Shown here piece after piece: positions 33,841-44,850 of a stretch of DNA of 64,000 nucleotides. The notes beneath the pieces are model-generated. The model saw nothing but the letters and a program-made list of their open reading frames with translations, was not told where the DNA came from and made no database searches. The translations under genes and the position numbers were made by a program. How positions within the stretch are numbered: position 1 is the stretch's first letter; each line of letters opens with the position of its first letter. The stretch lies in the NCBI RefSeq assembly GCF_036588685.1, contig NC_086374.1, positions 34,278,886-34,342,885 of the forward strand. Direction: 5' to 3'. Source of the stretch: Mytilus trossulus. Its lineage: Eukaryota; Mollusca; Bivalvia; Mytilida; Mytilidae.

Positions 33841-35780
33841 TTGTAAACCTATCCATAAGATTCATGTCATGTTGATATTTTGTTGATGACAATTTATCTA
33901 ACACGGATGCTGTATAAAATCGCGGATTACGATAATCTCTGAATAACCAAGACGGAACTCTCTACTGATCTTTACATGTAATAAACATCTTTGTTAAAAT
34001 ATACTGACCGACTTTTAAAAAAACGGAACACAAGATCATTCTGTTTTATTTTCATTTTCGAATAGGCAATTGTAGTAAATTAAATGTATAAACATAAATT
34101 TAATACATTATTTAATTGTCTGAAAAAAATAGCAGCTCAACAATTGAACAGATGACGTCATTTTCAAAGTTCAATTTATGTGGTATGCACTGAAAGCCTA
34201 GTTTGACCCTTATTAGTGGATGTGTCACAGTCGAAGGCAATGATTACCTGCATCCAACGCCAAAATGATTGTCAGAAAGGTCAATCACTTTCGTTTGGCA
34301 TGTTTTGCCTCTGTCCATGCATTACAGTGTGTTATAGGATTTAGGAGGGTTAAACTTAAGTGGTTTAAAATCTAGTCATTTTTGGGGCCCTTTATATCTT
34401 GCTGTTCGGTGTGAGCCAAGGCTCCGTGTTGAAGACCGAACTTTGACCTATTATAGTTAACTTTTACAAATTTTTACTTTTTCGGTACAAAATCAGCATC
34501 TTTAAACAAATAGCACTCACTTGAAAATGACAAAAATATTTTAAAATGTCTCATAATGATTGTAAAAGGTCAGCTCTAATATGTCAATAACTTGTTAATT
34601 TGATGCGAATAGATAAACTCATCAGTGATGCTCGAATCAAAAAATGTAAAAAAGGCCTAATAAAGTAAGAAGTTTAAGAGCATTGAGGACCAAACGTTCT
34701 TTTAAGTATTACCAAATGCAACTAAGGTAATGTACTCCTGAGATAGAAAAGCCTTAGTATTTCAAAAATCGAACGTTTTGTTAACAGTTTATTTGTGATT
34801 ACGAACATATCAATAATATGTAAAGTCAACACAGAAGTGCTGACTACTGGCCATGGGCTCTGCTGATACCCTCTGGGAATTAAAACTCCACCAACAGTGT
34901 CATCGACCAATTAAAGTGGTTGTAAATAAACTCATCATAAATACCAGGATGCAATTTTAAATATACGATAGACGCGCGTTTCGTCTTTAAAATACTCATC
35001 ATTGACGCTCGAATGAAAAAATGTTAAAAAGGCCAAATAAAGTACGAAGTTGAAGATCATTGATGACCAAAAATTCCTAACAGTTTTGTAAAATACAGCT
35101 AAGGAAATCTTTGCCTGAGGTAGAAAAGCCTTGATATTTCAAACATCCAACGTTTTGTTTTAACAGTTAATTTATAATAATTACGGACATATCAATGATA
35201 ACTCAAGTCAACACAGAATTGTTGACTACTGGTCTGATGATAACCTCGGGGAATTAAAACTCAACCAGCAGTGGCACCGACCCAGTGGTTGTCAATTTAC
35301 TAAGCATAGATATACCAGGATTGAAATTTAATATTTACTCCAGGCTTGCGTTTCGTCCACAAAAGACTCATCAATAGACATGCGAGAACATGACAAAGTG
35401 TTGCAAGGAAGCGATTTATTAAATAAAAAAATAGTAAAAACAGACATGCGTAAACATGATAAAGGAATTTTAAGAACGTATGCAGTACCTTCATTGTAAT
35501 TTATATTATTAATAATAGTTACATATTTACAAAGTGATATTGAATTGACTCTTTTGTAACACACATATTTGTAATATTCGATATCTTATTATATGATTTG
35601 TTACTCTTTGTGATTACTTTTCATTGTTCGAATATGTCGTTAACAAAACGTTTGTATGCCATGCTTGTAGATAATAATGATAAGATTTGTACGTACTAAC
35701 TTCAAGATAAAGCAGTAAATGTTATATGAATAAAGTAAAGTTTCTGTACATGGACAAACAATTGAGAACGAAGAAATAAA
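33841..35780. other. Divergent spacer between genes C and E
   Basis: The 5' ends of gene C (minus) and gene E (plus) face away from each other across about 1.9 kb. No clear core promoter element is visible. The middle is filled by the tandem repeat block at 34605-35385. Small open frames within it are repeat-derived. Confidence 0.55.
34605..35385 (+). repeat. Three tandem copies of the GACGCGCGTTTCGTC repeat
   Basis: A partial unit (34605-34925), one complete unit of about 360 bp (34926-35287) and a third truncated unit (35288-35385) follow one another directly. Each new unit begins at TAAACTCATCATAAATACCAGG-like sequence. This satellite-like arrangement lies between the divergent gene starts. 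Confidence 0.75.
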
Positions 35781-35826
35781 ATGAACTTGAGCTGTTTGCA
35801 TGCACTTATTCTTTGTTTACTATTAG
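35781..35826 (+). CDS. Gene E exon 1 (signal peptide)
   Basis: ATG after AAATAAA, 15 codons of hydrophobic signal peptide and a split Gly; donor TTAG|GTAAGT, phase 1. Confidence 0.75.
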
Positions 35827-36283
35827 GTAAGTTTATTTCACGTTTTTAACATTCATTTGTCTTTTATCTGTCTTGGGTCTAAGCCCCATTTTTGACAATT
35901 AAGCTACTGTAAAAATCAGTTGTTATAATTTATGATTTTAAAGTAATTGCATACAAAATCGTAAACCTTTCATTCTGAAACAAAAATGGTACAATTCAAA
36001 CATTAAATATCACACGTTTTTGATTATCAGATATGAAAATAATTATGATATGTGACTTGGATTGCGAGTTGTCTCAGTGACACTCATATCACATCTTATA
36101 TCTATATCTTCTAATGAATTGTAAAGTACCTGTGAGTAAATTTTATAATACATATAAGATACAAACAGCAATGATAATATGATCAATGAAAGAATAAATC
36201 AAATATATTGATAAAAGCTACCGAACCCATGCGTTATAGTATTTAGAATAAACCAATTATGATAATGTTCAATTCATTTTTAG

Positions 36284-36390
36284 GATCATTACACTCCATA
36301 GTTAATGCCGAGTGCCCTCTGGGATGGTTTCATTATGATAGTTCCTGTCTTCTGTTTAGCACAAATACTATGAACTGGTACAATGCAAAT
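36284..36390 (+). CDS. Gene E exon 2 (CTLD start)
   Basis: GSLHSIVNAECPLGWFHYDS then SCLLFSTNTMNWYNAN. CP.GW....SC is the classical opening of a long-form CTLD. The acceptor is TTTTTAG and the donor AAT|GTAAGT, phase 0. Confidence 0.8.
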
Positions 36391-36589
36391 GTAAGTCGTC
36401 TGCACATATGAAAATCTACGTTAATGAAAATACCAAAAAATGTGTTTTTTCGACGAAGATACTATAACTAAACAGTTCAAACACATCGGACACAATACTT
36501 TACAATGTAATATTTACAACAAACCTTCCTAAAGTTCACAAACTTTGACATTAAGAAGACTGAAACTCAAGATCCGACTGTATTAGGCA

Positions 36590-36760
36590 ATGTTGTTCAC
36601 ACATCGTTGTCAATATAATGGAATTTGATGCGACTACCATAGAAGAAGAGGTTTAGCTAGCTATAACACCAGGTTCAATTCACGAATTTTGCATAAGAAA
36701 ATGTCTTTTCCAAGTCAGGAATGTGAAAGAGGTTTGAATATGATAGATACCAGAAGTTAT
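36590..36760 (-). repeat. CAAACACATCAAACG-family repeat, minus orientation
   Basis: Contains ACACATCGTTGTCAATATAA, GAATTTGATGCGACT and TTTAGCTAGCTATAACACCAG, the reverse of the unit at 31240-31390. A further piece of the same family is at 38560-38670, on the other side of the LINE. Confidence 0.55.
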
Positions 36761-36955
36761 TTCACTGCTTTAAAAGCTATGTAGGTAAAAAGATTAGTAT
36801 ATTATATCATTTATTCTGGTATCACCTAAGTTGGACAAAGGTATACAGAAAAACACATTAGTTTACATTACATTACATATAAGTACATTTGTTGAGGAAG
36901 CATTAAATATGAGTTTTTTTACAACGGTATGATCAGTATAGCCGACAGGTTAACA

Positions 36956-38338
36956 TCAGAGAGAATCCAGTTTGTCATTTATAATTCTAATAAATTGGCA
37001 CAATTTTCGGAGTTTCGATTTCTGTTTTTGGTTCATAATAGTATTAAATTTTATAACATTACAGTTCGTTAGGTATTTATTGTCAATATGTAGTGTTCTA
37101 TCTGTCAGGAGACTGCTGCATTCCATTACATAGTGGTATTCATCACCTATCGCAACTCTGCATAACGGACACTTTCTCTGTTCTCGGGGAATGTTTTGCC
37201 ATCTGCCATTTTCAATCGGCAGTTTATGGTTCATTGTCCTAAACCGCGACATTGTTATTATATCTTTATCATCAAGTACGTTAAGGTAGTGTTCGAAATT
37301 GTGTGATGTCTTGTACAGGCGATAATTCAGGGCTTTCGGCGAATCGTTTACCTTTCCTGTCCATGACTGTTTAAACTGATCTTCTAGTCTTTGTTTAATT
37401 GTAGATTTAATGTTAGGTGATGTGTTTTGGAATGACCATAAGTAAGAGAATCCACAGTTGTCTAGAATACTTTTCATCTTGTCTAATGTTCGCGATCGAA
37501 ATGTTGTTTCTTGTGATAACTTTAAAAGGTATCTAAACATGACAGCAGCGAGTTTACTTTCTTTACCGGTAATCAACTTTGTCCAATAAGATAAAATTCT
37601 AGTTTTAATATCTATTTCTAGGGGATACCGACCCAATTCTCCGTAAATGAAGTCGTTTTGAGTAAATGGCTTAAGATGTAAAAGTAGCTTAAAAAATTTA
37701 GTTTGAACTCTTTCTAGTATATCTATGTTTTCGTTACCCCATATTTCGCATCCATAAAGCAGAATAGGTTTTACCAGTATGTCAAATAAGTCTACGTGGC
37801 ATTTAATTGATAAATTGTGAATTCTTCCCTTCCTTAAAATTTCATACATTGCACTTATTGCTTTGTCCTTTAAATTTTGTTTGCATTGTTTAAAGCTGCC
37901 TGTTTTGCTGAAGATAATTCCTAGGCAGTTAAAGAGTTTTACAGTTTCAATAAGATGATTGTTGAATCGGAAAAGTTGAGGGTTTGTTGTTCTTCCTTTT
38001 GAAAAAATTAAGATCTTAGTTTTATCAATATTTACTCGCATCTTCCAGGTTTCGCAATACTTTATAAATTTGTTAAGTGCATGTTGCATTTGGTCAGGTG
38101 ATTCTGCCAGGATTACAGTGTCATCTGCGTAGAGAATTATGAATAATTTCATTAAAGTTCCAAGTTTTTCTTCTATATCTTTACTAATTGTGTTCATGCC
38201 TAAAACATTTTCTGAGATGAGATAGTCTTCTAGGTCATTCAAGTATAAAGAAAATAAAAACGGTGACAGATTTTCTCCTTGTCTGACACCGGTTTCACAA
38301 GCGAACGGTTGTAAATGATTGTGAAGGAGGTTGGACAA
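36956..38338 (-). mobile_element. 5'-truncated LINE: reverse transcriptase C-terminal half (460 aa)
   Basis: An intact open frame carries non-LTR reverse-transcriptase blocks: GVRQGENLSPFLFSLYLNDL, then YADD at about residues 70-73, ILAES, CLGIIF and a ILLYGCEIWG block. It ends with a C-terminal CPLC...HYVMEC zinc-binding-like motif. The endonuclease and N-terminal RT are missing, so the copy is 5'-truncated. Past the stop at 36956, the minus-strand 3' end reaches a TGTAATGTAATG-type simple tail near 36862-36875. The uninterrupted frame suggests a fairly recent insertion, antisense in gene E intron 2. The clade (I/Jockey/CR1-like) is uncertain. Confidence 0.9.
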
Positions 38339-40424
38339 TTATACCTCAACACTATTTTTATAATTTTGGGTCAAACTGGTAAGGGTTTCAAACAAACAGT
38401 GGCGATAAGAAAGCATTGAAAATATACCAGATTTTTATAAAAATATTATTAAATGTTGGAAATTAACTGGTGGAGGTCTAATAAAAAAAAAACAGAAACA
38501 TTTACAGATATAAGAAAACAAATATTGTGGAACAATAAATTTATTAAATTTGAAAAAAAAGTTGTTATCCATTCGTTTGATGTGTTTGCGCTTTTGATTT
38601 TGCCATTTGATTAGGGACTTTCCGTTTTGAATTTTCCTCAGAGTTCAGTACTTTTGTGCTTTTACTTTTGACTTCAATAGAGTTGGCTATTGTTTGGGTT
38701 TTATTTGTTCATAAAGCTCTTCAACTGTACCTTTTCTTTTACATTATTGGATTTCAAATATTCGGCTATTGGAGTTCCTGGTGAAGGTAAATAAAAATCG
38801 CTTCGGACGCATTACATTTATAACGTTTTCTTTTCATATTTTATCCACAGTCAGGATTCTACTTCGTCAAAATTATCTCCCCATTACGCCAGTTCATTTT
38901 TACAATCGTAGAAATGGAAGCCATTGTAGGAATGAAGCGCTGCCAATTTTGCTCTCGGTAACCGATAAATTTATCCACATTGCACCATTACGATCCTTAT
39001 ATGTCAGTTGTATTTTAAAAGACAAATATATCAACTAGCTAATGAGCATCAGTTAATGATCTTGTCTGCATTTGTTCAACTTAAAAAACTATTGTTTGAT
39101 AGGTTGTCATGTGGAATTTTCGAAAATTCGTAAACATTTAAAAAAAAACCACCTAATTAAATATTTCGTGGAAGGGCAGACTAAATTATTTTAGTGGTTA
39201 AAGAGTATAAACCCTAGTTATCACACACAATTTGTTTTAAATTTTTCGAAGATATGCATTTTCATCATCCAACGTGACAGACTGTCGTGAAGTACTTTCA
39301 GTAAAACAATAGCTATTCGAACACACCTACTATGTTTTTTGTAATTCATTAGTTAGGTATTTTACTGGACCCATATATTTCGTCTTTTAGTACTGTGATT
39401 TTTTTATGTTATAAAGTCAACCTGTAGCTTCACAGTGTAGATACTATTCTGTACGCTTTCCGGAAGTCGCGATTTTCGAAGCGAGAACTTTTTGGATCAC
39501 ATTTTAAATTTGTCGGATATACTATATTAAACGGTAAGATGTTCATCTGTACATTACTTAATGATTAGTTCAGCTGACATCGATACTCACAAATGGTTTA
39601 TAAATAAATTTAGCACATTCATTATTCGTATCTTTGCCTTAATTAAGAGATTTTCAAGTGCATCACTAAGGAAAATCAGTTGGTGAATCTAAAAACAATC
39701 TTTTTGCACTCTTACTGTACAAATTAACGTAAAATACAGACTTAATTTACTAGATAAAGTGTATTTTAAGTGGTGGTAAAAGTTTCAGCCAGATCTTTGA
39801 AGCCAGAAATAAGAAAATTACACTTGTTTGAATTTCTCACTGTACGATCAGTCTCGCTTGTATATTTTGAAACTGTATGATCAGTCGTTATTTCACTGTA
39901 TTCTAGTAGTGATTTCAAAGTTATTTACGATACATTAGAAGATGGCATTTTTCTAAATAACACAAATATATTTTAATAAATTCACATCCTGTAAACTTTT
40001 CAAACATGCTTTAGCTTGATAGGGTGTACTCGACTTACTACATTAAGTATAAGGATGTTTGAATGTGGCTGAAATAAGAAGAAGGTTTGTTTGTTTATAG
40101 AAGTTTCAAAAATGTCCTCCGTTATACTTAAAATTGTACAAACACATAGATTTAATTGTTACTATATAAAAATGCATGAATTTACAAACATTCGAGGCCG
40201 TACTGTAGCCTATAATTGATCACAGTTCCTTCACTTTGTTTTGGATGTAGATCTGTCTCTTTCACAATCAATTGTACACCACTTTGTAAAGCGATGGTTT
40301 ATAGTGATAATGAAGTCCGTCTTTCCGTTCGTCCGTTGGACCGGTACAACATATGTTTCGCCGGTTTTGCAAGCGCATCTCCTCATAAACCACTTAATAT
40401 ACATTGGGGTTTCCAAACATTTTT

Positions 40425-40555
40425 AAATGGAGAGGGGGTCCAATCCAGGAGAAAAGAGGATTCCAAATATATGTTCCCGTACAAATGCATTGAAAGTTAA
40501 AAAAAAGAGTTTTAAACCGCCGGATCCCAATTTTCTTGAATCCGTCACTGGTATA
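40425..40555. repeat. Decayed G/C-rich repeat related to 1781-1941
   Basis: AGGGGGTCCAATCCAGG, CAAATGCATTGA and CGCCGGATCC..CCGTCACTGG match 44715-44850. It lies inside the left arm of the large transposon. Several overlapping open frames here are shadows. Confidence 0.45.
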
Positions 40556-40611
40556 ACTATTAATTATTTTTTTCTCGGATTCCGTATCATAAATATAAAA
40601 AATATAAAAAA

Positions 40612-40795
40612 GAAGATGCGGTATGATTGCCAATGAGACAACCGTTCACAAGAGATCAAAATGACACAGATATTAACAAATATAGGTCAACGTATGGCCT
40701 TCAACAATAAGCAAATCCAATACCACAGAGTCGGCTATAAAAAGTCCCGAAATGACAATGTAAAACAATTCAAACGAGAAAATTAACGGCCTTAT
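40612..40795 (+). repeat. 190-bp SINE-like repeat inserted in the transposon's left arm
   Basis: AAGATGCGGTATGATTGCCA to GAGAAAATTAACGGCC, the best preserved copy of the family. It falls in the 1.7-kb stretch of the left arm that has no counterpart in the right arm, so it is a later insertion. Confidence 0.75.
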
Positions 40796-42099
40796 TTATA
40801 TAAATAAAAGGAATGTATTTCTTATTTTATTAAAAATATTTTATGGGGTCTCTTTATATAAGATACAGACTTGAACATTGCATTATATGGGGGCACCCAT
40901 CAGATATATCCAACCGTGACCTCCAAAACCAATTGTTAAACTTTTCTAAAATTGCTCCATTTGTAATCTATAAATGTACTATGGACCTTCTATTTTGATT
41001 ATTTTGTAAAAATATTGTTGATGTTTCTATACCGTAAATACGGACTTTGTCATAACCTTATATTGGGCGTACCTACTTTATATCCACAACTTCCTTCAGA
41101 CACTTGTCATAGCTTAATGAATTTTTTTTCCAGATTCCTTATCATTTAATTCAATTTTGTACCTCTTATTTTGGTTTTTCGAAAAATCATCAGTTTTTTA
41201 TTTCCATGATATGGACTTTTCCATTGCCTTATTGGGTGGTACCCGCTTACTATACGCAACTTTCAAAAACTTACCATATACTAGTATTAATAAAACTTTC
41301 TCATATTCGTTATTAAATGATGCCCCTGTGCACCTATAATTTAGTTTTTCTTGTGTTTATTTTTTCCAAAACATGGACTATAGAAGTGGCGGGGTATAAT
41401 TTCGTTAATTCTTTCCTCAATACCTAAAGTTTTTTAACAAAGCTTTCTCTATCTTTTTTTTTGTCATTTTAAAAGAGACAGGCTTGATGTATGTAATCAC
41501 CAATTGATCAACGGTAGACGGTGTAAATAGTCTTTGAAAATGTAATGGTTAAACAGATAACTGCAACGACACACTAATACAAAGTCCACAAGCGAATCAC
41601 GTATTGCTTTTAGGCATTTGATTTTAAGTAAGACTGACGGAACAAAAATTAATTTGCCGTCTACAAAAATCATCAGAAATATATTTGTATTGTCTGATGA
41701 AAGAAATTACACGTTATCAGTCTATGGAAGAAGCGTATCGATAAAAACTTTTCTAATATCAATGAGCGATATTGTCTAATATCAATTGTAAACATGCAGA
41801 CATTTCATGCGGAAAATGTTGTTTTTGGCAACGAAAAATTAAGTAAATACTAACTTTTAAACTTATTGATAAAATATAAACAACAATTGAGTCTAAATAT
41901 ACATTCAGAAGTTAGCTAAACGCTAACGTTTATGTCCGTGTAAAATTTGAAGTGCTGTGTTTTTCTTATATACATAAATAAGCAATGCGATACTTTTAAA
42001 ATATCAATGCGATACTTTTAAAATATCATAGCGGTGTTTTTGTTATATCAATATTAGCACTTATTAGTATCAATATTTGACTGCTGTACCCATATTTTT

Positions 42100-42245
42100 A
42101 CAATTTTACCCATTATGTCTGTTTTGTTTACGCAACGTTGTAAATATGACAGAATTTGATGAGACTGTCATACACGTGAGAGGTTAAGCGCTATAATACC
42201 AGGTTCCATCCACCATTTTCAAAATGTAAAAATGCCAGTACCGAT
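42100..42245 (-). repeat. CAAACACATCAAACG-family repeat piece
   Basis: AATTTGATGAGACTGTCATAC, GTGAGAGGTTAAGCGCTATAA and AAAATGCCAGTACC match 60335-60420. It lies inside the large transposon. Confidence 0.5.
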
Positions 42246-43254
42246 GTGGTTTAATAAACAATATCGTAATCAAATAGCTATCAAATTATTGTTCACATAC
42301 TATATAGCATTAATTTTTAGCAATTTTATAATGAACGCACCGAAATAATATATATCTGATATGCTCGCAATGCATGCATGTAAGACTTTCTTTATTGATA
42401 AAAATGAAACTAACTTGTGATAAAGATGAATCATACTGTTCTCGTTCAGATTGATTCGACAAAATCTTACCTGTACTTTTGAATCTCCTTTTTTATACAA
42501 ATTAGACCGTTGGTTTTCCTGTTTGAATGGTTTAACACTAGTATTTTTTTTTGTTCCTATATAGCGTGGTGCTTGCTGTGAGCCAAGGCTCCGTGTTTAA
42601 GGCCCTACTTTGATCTATAATGGTTTACATGAAACAAATCATTATACTTTGTGGAAAGTTGTCTCATTCGAACAAATGCACCATCTTCTTATATCTATAA
42701 ATCTTTAAAATATCCCTTTATAAATAACTGCTCTCTAGACCTCCAAAAACGTCATTTGGGTGCTGAATCTTTTGTACAGTGCAATATAAACTAGTACACT
42801 TCTTAAGCTTTAACGGTAACGACAGTTATGATGGTACAAGAACGATTACGTCAATAAAAATACCAAATAAACAGCACTGAAAGATCAAAATTTATAATTC
42901 TAGTATGACGTCGATTTGTGAACAACACTGTGACAAAATTCTCGATAGATCTAAACTTAGCGCAGACTCAGAGGTATACATAATAATTGCTGTTATGTAC
43001 AATATACTTTCCGCGTAAATATACATGCATTGGAACCTATTTGCAGACCCTTTGCCGATTTTATTGTTTTAAAAAGTGCAATTAACAAAAAAAATAATTA
43101 TTATTCTTATTTGGATGCATAATAAAGAGAAGTAATGCAGACTCGGACTTCTCTTGAACTGAATTTTAATGTGCGTATTGTTATGCGTTTACTTTTCTAC
43201 ATTGGTTAGAGGTATAGGGGGAGGGTTGAGATCTCACAAACATGTTTAACCCCG

Positions 43255-43540
43255 CCGCATTTTTGCGCCTGTCCCAAGTCAGGAGCCTCTGGCCTTTGTT
43301 AGTCTTGTATTATTTTAATTTTAGTTTCTTGTGTACAATTTGGAAATTAGTATGGCGTTCATTATCACTGAACTAGTATATATTTGTTTAGGGGCCAGCT
43401 GAAGGACGCCTCCGGGTGCGGGAATTTCTCGCTACATTGAAGACCTGTTGGTGACCTTCTGCTGTTGTTTTTTTTAAATGGTCGGGTTGTTGTCTCTTTG
43501 ACACATTCCCCATTTCCATTCTCAATTTTACTTGTAAGAG
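43255..43540 (+). repeat. TCCGGGTGCGGGA-family repeat inside the large transposon
   Basis: The most complete copy of the family: GCGCCTGTCCCAAGTCAGGA, CACTGAACTAGTATATATTT, GACGCCTCCGGGTGCGGGAA and TTTGACACATTCCCCATTTC. The minus-strand open frame across it is repeat-derived. A minus-oriented GACGCGCGTTTCGTC piece follows at 43665-43735. Confidence 0.65.
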
Positions 43541-43904
43541 CTCGGAGAAATCAATAGGATAAAATTCAAATATCACGGCCCCATCCATGTGTAAATTTCC
43601 AACAATTTATGGCTTTCCTGAATAATTTCTAAAATATAGAAAATACGTATACACATTTGGATTCGAGCGTCACTGATGAGTCTTTTGTAGACGAAACGCG
43701 CGTTTGGCGTTTACGTCGTATCTATTTGTTTTCTAATCATTTTTTTTTAGCACTCATTGTAGAAATGAATTTATAACAAGCGATACGGATTGTTATTTTG
43801 CACTAAGAAATGTAAGCGTATTTATACGATCGGTTACTAGTCAAAAACTAAGGTCAAATCTCTGGTAACAATACAGCGGAATGTCCTCGCGGTTGTCGCG
43901 ATGT

Positions 43905-44420
43905 AAAAACATTAACGGTACCAATTTTCCTGCACCAGATGCGCATTTCGACAATACACGTCTCTTCAGCGATGCTCGTAGCCAAAATATTTGAAATCCA
44001 AATCTTATATAAAAGATGAAGAGCTATAATCCAAAAGGTTCAAAAAGTATAGCCAAATCCGTGAAAGGAATCAGAGCTTTGCATGAGGGAGATACATTCC
44101 ATAATTTATAATAATTTCTAAAAATTTGCTACAGAAAATTTAAACAACACAAAAAATCCGTATTTACATGCCAGTACCAGTACCAAGGTACTGGCTACTA
44201 GGCTGGTGATACCCCTGGGAACTAACAGTCCACCAGCAAAGACATCGACCCAGTGGAAGTAATAACATTAACGGTCCCAATTTTCATGCACTAGATGCGC
44301 ATTTCGACAATACAGTGTCTTTGAAGTGATGCTCGTTGCCAAAATATTTGAAATCCAAAGCTTATATAAAAGAGGGAGAGCTATAATCCAAGGTCCAAAA
44401 TATATAGCTAAATTTGTAAA
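43905..44420 (+). repeat. Two tandem copies of the GATGCGCATTTCGACAATAC repeat
   Basis: Copies at 43905-44135 and 44262-44420 are separated by a segment (GGTACTGGCTACTAGGCTGG, CCAGCAAAGACATCGACCCA) equivalent to the linker of the GACGCGCGTTTCGTC family. The two families are therefore related. Confidence 0.7.
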
Positions 44421-44714
44421 TAAGCGTCCATGTTGATAATAAATACAGTTTCTGTTTCACAAGATTTTTTATTTTCGTTCGATCTGAAGTTGTTCAATTT
44501 ATAGTCTGAGGCTACTCAGTTGGTATCTTCAAAGATCGGGACAACAGCATTTGTACATTTTAATTTGTTTGGAATATTTATTTTACCATTTGAATATTCA
44601 TTGCTGTATTGAATTGGATTGTTTGAATGAATGTTTTTTTTTCTTTTAAGTAATGATTTTTTTTTTGTTTCGATATTACCCATGTGGATAGGCTATAGGA
44701 GTGTGACCTCAAGG

Positions 44715-44850
44715 GCAGATTCAGCCGTTTCTAAAAGGGGGGTTTCAAACCCAGGATAAAGGGTATCAACCATATATCCCCATTCAAATGCATTGATCGG
44801 TTAAAAAAGGGGGTTTCAACCCCCGCCCCCCTCCGGATCCGCCACTGGAC
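44715..44850. repeat. G/C-rich repeat ending GGATCCGCCACTGG
   Basis: GGCAGATTCAGCCG...CGGATCCGCCACTGG gives degenerate inverted ends comparable to 1781-1941, with a GGGGGGTTTCAAACCCAGG palindrome. The minus-strand frame 44731-44991 is a shadow. Confidence 0.5.
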
